Part shown: piece after piece, positions 1 to 26,602 of the stretch | Position numbering within the stretch: position 1 is the stretch's first letter | How the letters are laid out: every line of letters starts with the position of its first letter | NCBI GenBank assembly: GCA_003342815.1 | Contig: PTEX01000004.1 | Span: forward strand, 1,788,207-1,852,206 | DNA: 64,000 nucleotides | From: Eudromia elegans | Lineage: Eukaryota > Chordata > Aves > Tinamiformes > Tinamidae | Direction of reading: 5' to 3' | The notes under the pieces: generated by a model | The model's database searches: none | Seen by the model: the letters and a program-made list of their open reading frames with translations, nothing else | Told to the model about the DNA's origin: nothing | Translations under genes and position numbers: made by a program

Positions 1-575
1 TTTCTTCAGTTCTGCCTTTCAATCGCAGTTGATTGGGAATAATCTTCATAACGTCTCTGTTCCAGAGTGTGAGTGTCCAGAGGAATAAACTGCTATGAGT
101 TTTGTCAATGTGCCTGTGCATTTAAATAAAAACAAGGTCTCTTGTAAGTCAGCACAGAACAGCGTAGATTGTGTCTTGTGCTCAGTCAGATCCATGCTGT
201 TCTTCTACAGTTTTATGTATCTACAGAAAAGAAAAATATTGAAAATAACACTTAATGTGTTTAATGCACTGTGCATAACTGTTTGGTAATACTTTTTTAT
301 CCTTTGGAGCATTTTCCTGTTTCAGAACTACAACTTCTGTTTATGTTAAAAGTATCTGGGAGAATTTTAGATTTTTCAACTACATTTTATACATCTGTTT
401 TTCTGAATTTTGGTTGGTGATGAAAGATAAACTGTTTGATGTGTGAAACAGGAAATGAGCTTGTATAAAAACACAGCAGGAACATACCTGCTGAATCAAA
501 GCCCTGCAGGCTGACTGGGGAAATACTTAGAGGATACTTAGCTTATGCCTTTGCTTCTCCTTCCTTCCTATTTAG
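1..575 (+). other. POMT2 intron, left edge
   Basis: AT-rich intronic sequence leading to the TTTAG acceptor at 571-575. Nothing else is seen. Confidence 0.8.
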
Positions 576-13368
<12,793 letters not shown>

Positions 13369-16300
13369 AGCCAGCAAAAGGAGCTTGGAAGCAGAGACAG
13401 AAAAAATGTGAGATCTGCTACATGTCAGGCTGATTCCAGTGCTTTGAAGACATTTGATTATAAAATGCCTTCTCTGGAGACCTCTGGATCTAGTAGCCCT
13501 GGTGCTTTGGCATTTGTTTGCACTGCCTGCTTGGAAGATGAAGAGGGTGACCATGAGAAGGCCCTCTGAAGAAGACTCAAGTCATGAAATGTTAGATTAT
13601 GTTTATGGACAACCTACCACTTAAATGACAGTTCATATGAGCAATATATCAGAACCCTCAAACAGTCAAACAGCAGTGATGTTTCAGGAGTGAGATCAGG
13701 AGAAGTCATGGGATGTGACCACATGCATGGATGTGTGTGTGTATCTTCTTTCTTGTAATCCAAGTTTCACTGCAACTTGGGAGCCAGACAGTGAGACATG
13801 AGGATTTTTATCACGTTTAACAGTCCTTATTATAGTGTTTTGGGGTTTTTATAAGCTTTATGTAGGTACCTAGGGATCTCTATGCCACTCTGCCCTGGCC
13901 ATCTGCATTTTTTGTGATGACTGTGCTTCTAGAATCTGACTGAACTGAAAGGGTGTCCACTTGAAATCTCCCTAAGCCACTGTGCCTTGCCTGTCTCTCA
14001 GGGCCTTTGCAGGCAGGGGAGGTAGGGGTTGTTTGTTTATCCCTGTATATCGCCTTGCTTGCTGGACACTTTAACCATTTATAATGATTACCCAGCAGGC
14101 CGCTTCTAACACTTGGACTGTTCCAGCTCAGCACTTGGCAGTTTCGTCCAGACCTGTAAAGAAGCTAAAAAGGAATTTATAATGGAGTGGCAGGTAATTT
14201 ATTTCCTGCCCCAGTATTCTGCAAAGGCTGGCCCCTTTAGGGATGTGCTAGGAGTCATAATGCTAGATTGGAAATTGAACTGACAGTTGTCATTCTCCTT
14301 TAGGTTAAAGCGGTTCCAGTGCCAGTACCTGTACTTTTAGGATGAAGGTGTCATCTCGGTGAATGTGGCATCTGCAGAACAGGCTGTCAGCGCCCAAGGC
14401 GTTTGCACACTGTATTGCTATACTGAGCAAGTTCCCTCTCACAGATGGCTGACCATTGAGTACTGCACTGAGGAAAGTGCTGAAGCCAGCAGAACTACTT
14501 TTTATGTTAGGCATCAAGAGCCTTGGATGTTCAATCCACCCTTTCCTAGAAGGCAGAGCACTTTTTATCAATTATTGATTCTTTTCTCCTCTGTTATGCT
14601 CTGTTTGTGTTTTTTAAATCTCCTACCCTTTGCCCAAATTTCAGTTTCTTATCACAGTCTACTGTTAGTACCTTGTAGCATCCAAGGCAAATGACACTTA
14701 GACAGAAGCACAGCTGGGATTTCAAGAAGTAATATTTTGCACAGATATCAAAGAACTCGAGTCTTTCAGAGCCCTTGGTCTGCTTTTCTAGCTTGCTTCA
14801 AAATGATGTGTGCTGGGAGAGCATCAGTTGAGAATGTGCCTGCTTTCGAACATAAATTGTTCATTCTTTCTTTTTCTGAACCTGGAATTCTAACATATTT
14901 CCTGCAACACAGAAAGGCTGTGTGTTACCATCCCTAAGATAGTGGTTCTGTGTGCAGGACTGAGACTCTAATGGTGCTTGATTTCATTCTTCCTTCATGG
15001 AGGATCCAAGGGAGTGTTCAGTAAGGCAGCTGCTTGCTATCATGAGGTGCTGGCTTGGTGTCACATCTCCCTCCAGAAGGTGACTTCTGTAGAAACCAGC
15101 GTAGATGGTGTGGATGTATGCTTTTGATTCTAAAGGTTTTGAATTAATCACCTGCTGGTAATTCCTGGTGGGAAGTTATTACGCTTATTAGCTACTGGGA
15201 CTGCTGATTCTTTTCCATTTGCTCTGTCAGGAAATGCTCCCACCTGCCTGAGCTAGGGCTTCACAGTGATGATGTATAGGCATTAGGGAGAAAGCTACAA
15301 ACATCTTTAAATACTGCTTGGTCTGACAGGAGTTAAACAGCAGCTGCAAATAGTTAGCTGTTGGCAACACGACAGGCAGACAACGCGCCGCCACTGCATT
15401 TGTAGCAATGTGATTCAGCATCCTCTCCCCTCAGTGAGATTATCTGCTTAATGCCTTCCTGTCATAAATATGAGCTTTCCATACAGTGGCCCCATTGCCA
15501 TGGGGAGGAATTGCCATAGGGGCTGATTTAAAAAAAAAAAAAAAAAAAAAAAATTAAAGACATGGGGTTTTCAGTATGTGTGATCACACACTTTCCATAA
15601 ACACTAATTGGAAAAGCTAAGAAATTTGTGAGTGTTTTTAAATGAAAGTTTCTAAACTTTTTACTCTTAAATCCGTGGGAAGCTGAAAATCAGCTCAGTT
15701 TCCCAGTTACTGCAGTGCTTATGAGAGAGCTGGCTTTGTAGGAGGTGCCTAAAGATGATGCAATGCTTGCTCAGAGCCCTATCTCCACCATAGCTAATAC
15801 TATTTCTAGCAGAGATGGCAGTTGAGTGTGGATGGACCAGCTGAAAGTAGCAACTCACATTTTCACATTCATCTTCCTATGCCCAAACTCGGCTTTTGCT
15901 TCAGTACCAACAAAAGTTTATTTTAATTTAGCATGGTCAGTTTAGAAATCCACTGTTGAGAGTGCTTGGTTAACATAGGGGCTAATTAATTTCTTAGGTT
16001 TTGTGTACTGGTAGTGGTATGGAGGGATACACTGGAAAAAAAATAGATATCCCACAAGAGGGAGCAGCCTCCAGCAGGATTTCTTTTTCCATTTGGAATT
16101 AAGGGTATTAGAAGATCTACATTTGAAGACTAGGGAGCAGACATTAAAAAGGTACATGCTTAATCTGCAGCCTCTGAATTCCAATGAATGATTTTTCAAG
16201 GAAGTGTAAATTGATACTGCTTTGCTTTTTTTCAGTAGAGAAGGACTGAGAATTATTCTTAGCTGAAAATTTCTCCCTCGATATGTTCTTTCCAAAAATT

Positions 16301-18380
16301 CTGTCAGGCATAGCTGAAAACAAAGTAGTAGCCTATATTTTGTTAAGCCAGTAAAATATAATGATGCTGATCCCATTACTAGCTCTGGCATGACACTGAA
16401 TGTTTTAGAATGGTACAGACATGAAGCAATTGGAGTAGAGCAGACTCTGCTTTCTGACTGCAATTTGAGCTGTTTCAGTTCATTTTTTCCATTCCTGTTT
16501 GTGGAAGGAGTTCAGGTTCATCTTGAGGACTGCTTATTAGTCCTCTTCCCCAACCATGTGGAAAATAGCTAGCAGTGCTTTTCAAGGCCAGAAGATGCTG
16601 CTCTCTAGAGCAGCTCTTCCCTTTGAGGTTTGNCTGACAGAGCTCCTTTTATCACTAGCAACGTTCTCAGCAAATTGTGTATCTATTGAATCTAATTGCA
16701 TAAAGCTGCAGGCTTCCAGATTCCCATTTCAGATATTTTTTTTTTTCTGTATGAACTCTGTTTTCACCTCTTCAGTTTTCAGTAGATAGACAGTGGAGCT
16801 CTAGGCCCATCCCATTTATTCTACACAATTCATCCATCTGAAAAGGGTTTTGTTAGCAGTTGCTTCAGGACACCCATGCAGCAATTGGCCTGTTTCCAGG
16901 GAATGAACTATGCATGGTGTGAGAGGGAGGTGTGATTTTTGAGGAGGATTTGAGGAGTTTTGAGGATGATTTCTTTGCAAAGGCTGCCTTTGTTCCAGGT
17001 AGAAGGTTTGGTGTGTCATGTACTGGCCATCAACATTATTTGCAAGCGTATGAGTGGGAAAGCCACTGCAGAGAATTTTCTTTTTGCATCTTAATTGTAG
17101 GGACTCATGGCACAGAGTGCATTAATATCTACTTATTTATGGCCTCATTCTCTTCCTTCCACTAAAAGCACTGCGCAGAGTACAAGACGTCTCTTTGCTT
17201 CTCTGGTCTTTAGGCTGTATTGCCAGTTCTTACAAAAAAGAACTGTCTGAATAAAGGGAAGGACTGGATGCGTTATAGGATCCTGAGTGAATGAATACCT
17301 GTCTCGCACAGCAAACTGACAGCAAACCAAGACTGTTGTATAGAAAGGTAAGAAGTTGTGTTATTTGGGAGTTCACAGGGCAGGGTTGTTCTGCAAACTG
17401 TCCCTCCTGGGTACCTCTGACAATCATCTTCGGGGGGTTTGAGTGTGAACCAACTTTCAGTGTGGATACAGACTCTTACCTGAAGCTCCCGGCTGCTGCT
17501 GGCTTGGTGACTCTCCTCACAGAGCTGTGCCCGTGCGTCCTAGGCTGTGGCGTGGCACCCACCCTGTGTGCAGGTACCGTTAGGACACTGTTTCCTCCGT
17601 CCAAGTTGCTGCTGGCAATGTGAACATCTCCTCAGCAGCGGTGCTGCATTTCCAGCAGCTGAATGTAGGTAAGATTTTTTCACCTTTACAGCAAGTGACC
17701 TCTCTGCCATTGGCCCAGTGAGTTTTGTGAAAGGCAAAATGTGTGGACTGTTAAAACATCATAAGCTACTTTTTGCCTGAGAAGGGAAATCTGGGCATGA
17801 GAACACTACCTCCACACCATACATTTAGGGAGCTTGTGGCTTGCAGGCAGTCAGGACTGAAGATTGGCCTTTTCTTCACGATGCTAACAGCAGGGTTTCA
17901 TGGCTGCTTGTGAGTTACTTTACTGCTGAAATTCCCTCATGCCCTCTTCCTTGGATGTCAAGGGCTGTTGAGTGGTAATAGCTGAGGTGGAGGAAATGTT
18001 AATGCTGAAACCACTCCTGCTGAATTTGTATTTGGTCCTGAAACTTTGGCAAGTAAATTTATTGTATTTTACAAGGGTTATGGCTGTTTAGAACCATACT
18101 TAAAGAACCTGCTGTGACTGAATAGGAGCTTGGAGCAGTGGTGGTGAGAGGGGTTCTTTGGTAATTCTGTCTTGTATTCTGAATCTTTCTTACTAATGCT
18201 GCTAATCCTTTTGTCTAATGGTCCGTGAACTGACCGTCCTCTAATTCTTCTGAGGTATGCCTACTGCACAGTAGGGATGAGAAAAAGCTTTCTGGAGCTG
18301 TAATGTGTTTTGTACAGACACTCACAGAAAATGGAGTAGAACTTGGAATTCAATTTTGTAATAAATAGCTGTTCTTTCAA
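13369..18380 (+). other. Probable POMT2 3' UTR and flank, no other gene seen
   Basis: This AT-rich stretch after the POMT2 stop holds only short open frames. Canonical poly(A) hexamers on this strand lie at 15553-15558 (ATTAAA, directly after an A24 run), 17250-17255 (AATAAA), 18360-18365 (AATAAA) and 18657-18662 (ATTAAA with a GT-rich tail). The real end of the transcript cannot be told from sequence alone. Confidence 0.45.
15530..15553. repeat. A24 homopolymer
   Basis: Uninterrupted run of 24 A downstream of POMT2. It may be the tail of a retrocopy, but no recognisable element precedes it. Confidence 0.9.
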
Positions 18381-21300
18381 ACAGTCTCTTTGAGTCTAGT
18401 ATTTTCCCCCCTTTTTTTTTCTATGCACACACACAAAATAACATGATCTTTAAATGGACGCTTTGGAGAGTTTGATTTTTGCCAGTTGTGTTCTACCCAA
18501 CAGAAGCCACAGCCAGCATGAATTTCTAGTCTACCAATATTGCTGGACTGCAATTCCAGGAGCCCATGTTTTAGTGCAGTGCAAGCTGTGTTGGTGAAAC
18601 TGGCATATTGGAATGAGAATGAAACACTGTCCGATGAGGTGGGTTTGTCCCTTCTCATTAAAGTTGTGTTAAACGCTAGTTATCTATCATATGTCATACT
18701 TAATATCTTCATCATGTGTTTGGTACATTCTGTTTAGGCATTTGAATTAGCAGATTTAGCACCAAATTCTTCTGTGATTTGTATTTTGAATGTGTTCTGT
18801 CCATAACATTAGACTGATGCACAGTTTCATAACTAAATATGAGACTCTGTGAATAAAAAAGTGGCAATGCTGTAAGTCAGAACTTAGTTCCACCTCAGGC
18901 TGTAGTGACAGGGCAATATATACTAGGAGTACAGTATAGTAATGAAGTTGTAATATTAGGGTAAAACTTGAAGGAAAAAATAGAGCCTTCCCATCTGCGG
19001 CTATCCTAGTTATGAAATATGCCCAGAGCAATGTTGACAGAGACCCATCAGTTTATCTAGACATGTTCCAAAAACTGTTGGAGTAAAGCCAGCCAGGACA
19101 GCTGAAAACTGGTCTGCACGAGGTGATTGAACTAAGCTATTACCATTGCTGAAAAGCTACTGGTGTCTTACATTGCTTCAAAAGTTGGTGTTACTTACAT
19201 TGCAAGTTACTGTCTGGAAGGAAGGACTGCTGATACAGAAGCCATTCTAGAGTGTGGGGAAGAAGAATATGAGGCAAGGGCAAGAAGTGTTGCTCAAAAC
19301 ATGTTGACAACATCTGTCAGCTTTACTTCTGCCAGCTCTCTGAAAAAAGAATGGCTTCTTTTTCCGGGTGAGATCTAATGTGGATGGGCAATGGTGGTTG
19401 ATTCCATTTGTAAAATACGGTATATGTAGTTTTAATTACTTCTTGTTTTGAGTCTGTCTGGTTTCTAGACTTCTAAATTCCAGCCGTCATCCCTTTGCAC
19501 ATTCCCAAACAACACCAAAGCTCTTTCACAATCTACTATTTTCTCTTCATACAGGTTTGTGCACTGTCTTCAAGCTCTGCTTACTCTTCTTGATGACTAA
19601 ATAGATATTTTCCTTGCAAGGTGCATTCTGTAGTCCTCAGATCTCCAGTGTCTCCTGTCTCATTTTCATCAGTTTACCCTTATGCTTTCCCAACCCACAT
19701 AGTGTCTTCCAGCATCGCTCTCACCAGTTCCATGTGGTGAAATGGATCCTCATCACTGTTACAACTATTGCCTGCTGCGTGTCCAAGGATCGTGCTTATC
19801 ATATACTTTGGAGTGTTTTCCTAATATGCAGTCTCTAACTCTGTAGTTCTGACCCATGTAGTGCATGCTGTGAAATGTAAAATTGGCTTCATTGAGCTAT
19901 AATAGTTTACTAAATGTTGCAATTGCTCTAAATTGTGAATTGCTGAAAAAAGAAATTAGCTGGGTTCCTCTGACAAATGGAGAGGAATTGAGATGAGAAT
20001 GTGAAAGTGAGTGAAATGGTACATTTTCTTCTTAAAACTTAAGACCTGTGTGAGAGCAGCCAAATAAAGTTAGTGGAGCTGAGGAAAGTGTACTTAAACC
20101 ATTTAATAATTTCCAGGTAGAATTGCATGGGAAACACGCCTGAGGAGAGGTTTTTAAATAAAGGATTACAAGGGCATAAGCACCAACTATCCTGTTGCAA
20201 AACAAGGCCAGGAACAGTAAGAAGCCAAAGATCAGAAGCTAAATAACAAGTTCGTAATTGACTTCAAACACTAAGGAGGAGCCTACAGGAAGGGGAGGCT
20301 GTCAAATTATTAATGGCTGCAATAAAAAACTAATACAGGAAAAAAAGCCAAAAAAAAGCCTCACAAAATGAGGCACACATAATGAGGAACATCAAAGAGT
20401 GAGAAGCAGCCATGGTGTAAGCAGTAAAGACACATCAAGAATTGATCTTCTATTTGGCAGAGACAGAAAGAAACGGATTGATGGACCACGCTGAGGAGGT
20501 TTGTACCCATCCTCACATGTTTTCATAGCAAGCTCCTCTGCTGATCTTCTCTATTATTTTGTCTATGCAATTTTTGACCAGGCAAGTAGATTTCTTTCCT
20601 CCTGCTTGGCCTTTTGGAGCATTGGCACATTCTTATTTCCTAAATTCTGCTGAGATGTCTGGATATTCCAAGATTTATCTAAAAAGTAATAGCAATATAA
20701 GTAGATGGGAGATATGATATGCTCAGGCAGCTCTTGTAGGACTCATGATGTCTACTGATTTTAAGTATTTCTAATAGACACTGCTTAACATCCTATTTAG
20801 TTAATAATGGTTTGGAAAGTGCTTTATGATGTGACATCATTCTCTTTAAGACGGAACCAAAATATTTATTTAATGTTAAACATAGCATTTTGACTCTGGA
20901 ATTGACAGGTACAAAACTGCATTGAACTGGAAAATAATTTTGGTAGAGCGCCGAGCTGGCATGGCTTAGATGGGTAAAGATGAGAAGGCCTCAAGCAGAA
21001 CAAGATCCCACATCTAGAAACATTAGCACGTGAGGTTGGATTTGAAAGCAAATGGCTGAACGTGGAGCTGAGTGTTGTCATGCTAGCAGAGCCTTGCAGC
21101 GAGGGACTGAGCGCACTCGCTCAGAAGCAAAACGTTTGTTTCAGTAGCAAACAGTGACAGCAAAGACATTATTCTTAGGGGCAACAGCCGTAGGTCAAGT
21201 GATTGCAGGAGTCACTCTGGTCAATAATATCAATTCCAGTTGCGAGGAGGAAGGAAAGGGCAGAGATGGTCAAGATCGGAGATAAAAACGAGCAGTGAGC

Positions 21301-21390
21301 GCATGGGAGCACTGACAGAGCTTCTGAAATGAGACCCAGCTAGTGGGGGAACTGTGGGGGCGGCTTCTCGGGGAGTAAACAGCCTTTCCT
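18381..21390. other. Intergenic, nothing recognised
   Basis: AT-rich sequence with only short scattered frames on both strands, a few AATAAA hexamers and A-rich tracts near 20.3 kb. I see no exon, RNA gene or clear repeat. Confidence 0.5.
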
Positions 21391-21720
21391 CAAGCTTTCG
21401 CTATGATGTTTCAGCAGCTGAGGAATGATCTAATACCTCAGTATAAGAATAGCCAGGGGGCTGATCCAAGCTCACGTGAGCCGTTCCTAGGTAGGACGGA
21501 AGTGGGACGGCGGCGCTGACACAGTGTGCGGCGCCAGGTTGCGAGGCCCCCTCGGCTGGAGCTCGGCATGGAGCTGTTGGGGCTGGAGAGCTTCGTGCCC
21601 GCAGCCGCCTCGTGTCCCGCCGGCCCGGAGCGCAGGTCCAGCTGTGGCCACCTCTGTAGTTGTGTCTCTTGGTCAAATTCACCTTCCGTGTTGAGGCTGT
21701 TTGTGTGATTTTTTAAGTCA
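21390..21720. promoter_or_regulatory. Isolated CpG-rich patch with a small ORF
   Basis: A short GC- and CpG-rich island in AT-rich surroundings. It contains CACGTG (E-box, about 21473), an ETS-like ACGGAAGTG (about 21497), and an ATG at 21568 in good context (GGCATGG). That ATG opens a 46-codon frame (MELLGLESFVPAAASCPAGP...) to a TGA at 21706-21708. It resembles a promoter and first exon. I do not recognise the peptide, and it may be a promoter with no coding role. Confidence 0.3.
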
Positions 21721-24700
21721 CGTTGGTAGAATGATTTAAAAATGGGGATGGCAGAGGTTGCTTCCTGAAAGGTCAGTCCGTTTGGGATTGATTACTGGTT
21801 GACTGCTTGATTATTGCTGTACTAAAGGGAGCATGAGGTGAATGACAACTTAGGTAATTGATGCCGATATCTGCTCACTCCCATCAAAAATGCAGAATCT
21901 GTCATCTCTGTGAGGTCCCCTCTGGATTTTCCAGCTCGTTCATACATTGTCATACTCTGGGTTGTTTTCATCTGCCTGGGCATGCTCTTGTATTGTTTTG
22001 GTTTTTTGTTTTGTTCTGTTTGTTTCCCTCCCCAGCGAGGCCATGGGAGAGCTAAGATGAACCTGGAGATGTTCAGTGGCAAAAAGAAGGCGGAATGCAT
22101 GGTTTCCCCCCAGGCACAGTGGCAGTCCGTGAGCTCTGCAGCTGCTGCCTTGCTCGTTTTATGCTTCGTGTTACACAGCCGCGTTTTGTGATCCACACTG
22201 TAACCGAGCTCTGCTGGGTTGCATCCTGCAGAGCAGCTTGGGAAGACGGTGGGAATGTTGCATGAGCTGTGTCCTCACCTGAGGATGGGGCAGGGCAGTG
22301 TGGGGAGGAGTCGTGATCTGCAGTTTCTAACAGACAGGCTGGGAGCAAAGGGAGGACAGGGGATGAACCAAGCCCAGGAGGTTGGCCCCAAAGTAGGTGA
22401 GGAGCATGAAGGAACTAGACCAGAATGACACTGCTCATGAGGACTTGCAGAAGTAGAATTGGAAATGAACAGGAATCCAAAGGTTTTTTGTTAGTACAGC
22501 AAGTGAGATGAAAACCAACAGTGTCACAGCAGCCTGCATGGTTGTCCGCAGTTCAGGGTGACATGGTGACTGTGAGGAGGGAAGTATGAGGAGTATTCAA
22601 CTGAGGTGTTGAATGAGCAGAGCAAACGCTCAACAAGGGGAGTGGAGTGTTGATATTGTAATTTAAGGGTGCTATAGATTAGAATAATGAGACCTTCTGC
22701 CTTCAGTGGATGTATAATTATCATCATACATCTGTTTTCTTCCAAAGCTTTGCTGTCTGTCTTTGCTGATTGTTGAACTTCACTGGCAATCTCTTTCCTC
22801 TTTCTCCAAATGGCCTAAAGGTGATTTTGGAACAACCTGTGCTGGTGACCTGGTTCCTCTTCACTCACTACAGTTCCAGTGAAATTCTTGCAAAAAAACC
22901 AAGAACGTTTCAGAAAAGAGCTGAGCTGCCAAGGTGGATACATGGAGCTGAGGGAGCTGGGGACTGCTAAGGGAAACCTACAGACCATGAAAACTTTCAC
23001 AGTGCTCGACTTCCTGATGCGTCCTCAGCGCCCCTTCATGTCTGAAGGCTTGCCAGACACTTGAACCAGGAGACTCACTTGTTCGTTGTCCCCCGTTCTT
23101 CACATTCTGCCGGGACTGCCCCTCGGTGCCACAGCAGCAGGAAGAACTCTTCGACAGAGACATCGGTGCAAGGGAGAAGCTGTTCATTACATGTGCAGGA
23201 GAAGGCAATGAAAGAATGGATTGCCCATGCAGAGGGGCAGGGAAACTGCCCCTGCTTGTGCTGCTACCCCACCTGGAGGCTGGCCCCCCTTGCTGGGGTT
23301 AGGGAAGGAGTTGGTTCTCTTATCTCTCAGGCTTTGCTCAGGTTAGCACCATGGTGGGTGCCACGGGCAGGCAGGGGTGTCCCCATCCCTTTGCCCTTTC
23401 CGTCGCCGTCGTGGTCCGCGGAAGGCGCAGGCAGGTCCCACTCCACGGTCGCGTTGCAGCGTCGGTGGCNGGTCTGTCCCGGAGGTCGTGTCCCGTCTGC
23501 GACGGCCGGCACGCGGCCGCTGTCCGCAGCGCGAGCGGGTGGCGCGCGGCAAAACCTTGGACAGAAAGCATCGCTTCCCGTCACCTAACGGCTTCATTGC
23601 TGTTGCCCGAGATACCCTTCCCCTTAGCAGCAACTGCTCGATCTGCTCTTGGTTGTTGGCTGTGTGATAGCTGCACAAACACCTGCGTGGACCCAGGGCA
23701 AGGCACCCAGATCCCAGCTCGGCTTTAGGAAGAGCCAACACGCTTGTGTCTCCTTGCTTCAGCCGCCTTCATCTCCTGAACCTCCAGTGTGCGTGTGCTT
23801 TCTGTATTCCTCTAGCTTATGTTCAGGATATGGTCCTTATCACAGTAACCCACTTTTGTGCTTCTCTTCCTCTTCTTTCATCCAACTCTGAATATATTCA
23901 AAATGTTGCTAGGCAAATAACATAAATATCCCTTGAATCTGTTTCTTGGTGTCGTACTCGTAGCTGGGGCTCTCTGCTTCGCTTTCCAGCACTCTCTTGG
24001 CACGGCGCTGCCTGGCTGCTCCGCTCCGCTTTCTTATTGGTAGGGTCAGATGGAAGTGCTCGTCCTGGCTCTGGCAAAGCACCATGGCTGTGTGATCATG
24101 GCAGCAGGCTGAAATGTGGAGTTTGTGCAGGTGCAGATAGGATGGCACTTAATGTTTTTACATATGAACTTGATCAGCCAAAAGGTTGATGCCAGCTCTG
24201 TCATTGCTAAGCTTGTGTTAGCCTGCCTGCTTAGAGCTGGTGATGCCCCCTTCTCCCCTAGCTGCTCTTTCAGACTCCCTGCAGCTTCACCAGGTGTCTC
24301 TGCACCGATTCACGGTGCCTGTTTGAGTATTTTTGTGACTGTGCAGCCAGAGACTGATCTTCATTGTGAGCTTGTCGTGGATCCGGAGATGGAGACCAAC
24401 TGCAGGAGGTGCCTGTTGTCATCCTGCACGTTGCAACCCGCAGCCTAACCTCCAAGATAACGCACCTTGCAGCTCAAGACTTCTCTTCATTGTTGAACAC
24501 CTGTTATTTATCCTGCATTTTCTAAGACTTAGTATATACAGAAATAATATCTTTTCAGGCCTTTCTTATTCATCATGGGAGCAAAACCCATGTATTTTTA
24601 ACAGCAATCTGTGGTTCTGACCATCTCGAACACCTGGAAAAGTGTTCGTTTTGAGTTCCTGGTCCCTGCTGGAAAGGCCGGGTCCGATCTCAGCAGGATG

Positions 24701-26100
24701 CAGCAGCCTCCAGCACAGGCGCTGCGGGAGCTGGTGCTCCACCAGCTGCCGCCCGGGGTGGCACCGCGGGCGCTGGCTTCCCAGCGGGGACCCAGTCGAG
24801 GTGTGGAGGAAGAGCCTGTGACTAAGCAGCTGGCTTCGAGTACTGCCCCAGGGTCCTGCTTTCTTGATGAGGGAATGACTCAGAGCTGCAATATGGAGTG
24901 AAGGAAGGGAGGAGATAGTGGGAATGGGGCACGCTGACTCTCTTGTGCTTTCAGCAGCGGTACTGATCTGGTCTTGGTGATGCTCAGCCTGTTTCCCATT
25001 GACCTCCAACCAGGCAGTTCTGCTAGTTGTCCCACATCCCACTGTGCTGGAGCCGAAAGCAAGTCGTTGGTTTAGCAATGACCTGATGTGAGCCAGGGCC
25101 TGGACCCTGCAGGGCTAAGCAGAACCTAAGTGCTGCCTTGAGTTGCGCGCACCGGGCGTCCTGTGCCCAGAGACTGCAGCTCTGGAGCAAAGCTGCTCAT
25201 CCAGAACTGTAGGGATGCTCAGAGTAGCAGCAAAGGGACAGACAAGCTCAGAGGAGAGCCACACTTGTCCACCCTCATGTCACTATCCTTGTCCTCTCTG
25301 CAGGTTTGCTGTGAGAGCTCTGAGGCACTGCACTGTCTCACCCATCACAGCCCATGCAGTCATCGCTGACCAACAGGGACAACGCGTCCTGGAGGCACCT
25401 GCCGTGATCTGAAGGATGATGGTGTTGACCATGGGAACTCGCAGGGGGCAGGGGTGGCCTCAAATGCCCAGCCTCCTCCCCCCATGGCAAGCAGTGCCAT
25501 TAGGCTGGTGAGGACCTGGTCGGGAGGAGGGAGGTGAGAAAGAAGCGGGGCTGGCACTGTAGTATCTATGGTGCTGTTGAACTTGCCTGCTTTCAGGGAT
25601 GAACTTCAGTGTGCCAAAGGGAAGAGCTTCATTGCTGCCTACACTGATTCAATCTGCTCCTGGTTTGGTTCCCAGTTTTTCGTCCTTGTTCCTCCTCACA
25701 AGAGCTAACCACGAGAGTCTCGTGTAGAGCAGCAAAACAAGTGGTAAGACCAGCACAACTGTTATTTCAAAAGCACGTGTGCTACTGTGTTGTTGACGTG
25801 CGTCTGAAAATGTCAGCTTGCCTGATGCTGCTGGTACCCTGGGTCACCGCTGTGCTGCCCCAGACCTTGGTTGCTCCCTCTCTCAACTTTCCTCCTTGCT
25901 GCCTCAGTCCCTGGAACAAGCTAAAGCATTTGTTTACTGTTCATCTGAATAATAAAGAGATAGTGGCGTTTTGAACGTATTTTATGCATACGAAATGGCT
26001 CCTGAGCTCTTAGTAAGAGCTTTGCTTGATTCATCCAGATTAAATCCCCTTAGCGTATAGAGGGCTGGTGCGGGGTTGAGACTGCACCTGCCCAGGGCCT
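21721..26100. other. Intergenic, with a second CpG-rich patch at 23340-23590
   Basis: No convincing gene. The stretch 23340-23590 is very CpG-rich (GGCACGCGGCCGCTGTCC and similar) but has no recognisable protein on either strand and contains an ambiguous base at 23470. The rest is mixed sequence with chance ORFs. Confidence 0.4.
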
Positions 26101-26299
26101 GAGCAGGGGCTCTGGGGCAGGAGTAGGGGCTCCGGGGCAGGAGGGGGGCACAGGGTGCCACGGCTCTGCCTCTGCTGTGGGGGTCCTGATGGAGGGGCTA
26201 CACGTGGCGGGAGCGTAAGCGCCCGCGCTGCCTCCGCACTGGTGCTGCCTCGCTGCTGTGCTTCCTCATTTGTAAAATTGAGCCACGAGAAAATGTCAA

Positions 26300-26498
26300 C
26301 CATGAATAAGCTCAACTTTCCCCTGCCTTGTGGCGGGGGTTGTTTTACCCCCGCTCCCGCCCTCTCCGCGAGGGGCGGCGCGGGGGCTCCGAGCGGCTCT
26401 GGAGGAGGCCTGCGCGGAGCAGCGCGGAAGGGCCCGTCCCGTGGGGGCCGTGCGGAGGCGGCGCCCGCCGTGGGGCTGCGCGGGGCAGTGGGCGCGCC
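26300..26498 (+). promoter_or_regulatory. NGB CpG-rich promoter region
   Basis: GC-rich sequence directly upstream of the NGB start. GC boxes lie at 26356-26362 (CCCGCCC) and 26372-26378 (GGGGCGG). I see no TATA box. This fits a CpG-island promoter, but the transcription start is not determinable from sequence. Confidence 0.6.
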
Positions 26499-26602
26499 AT
26501 GGAGAGCGCGGCGCTGAGCGGCGCGCAGCGGGCGCTCATCCGGCAGAGCTGGCGGCGGGTGCGCGGGCAGCCCGAGCGGCACGGCGCGCTGCTCTTCCGC
26601 AG
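26499..26602 (+). CDS. NGB: NGB exon 1
   Basis: Encodes [20 protein letters not shown] to ALLFR plus a split Arg codon: helix A and helix B, with Phe33 at B10. The donor is AG|GTGAGC. Confidence 0.97.

Noticed and set aside
24566..25078. 170-codon minus-strand ORF
   Set aside because: No known motif, no splice or promoter support, and an equally long frame exists on the other strand.
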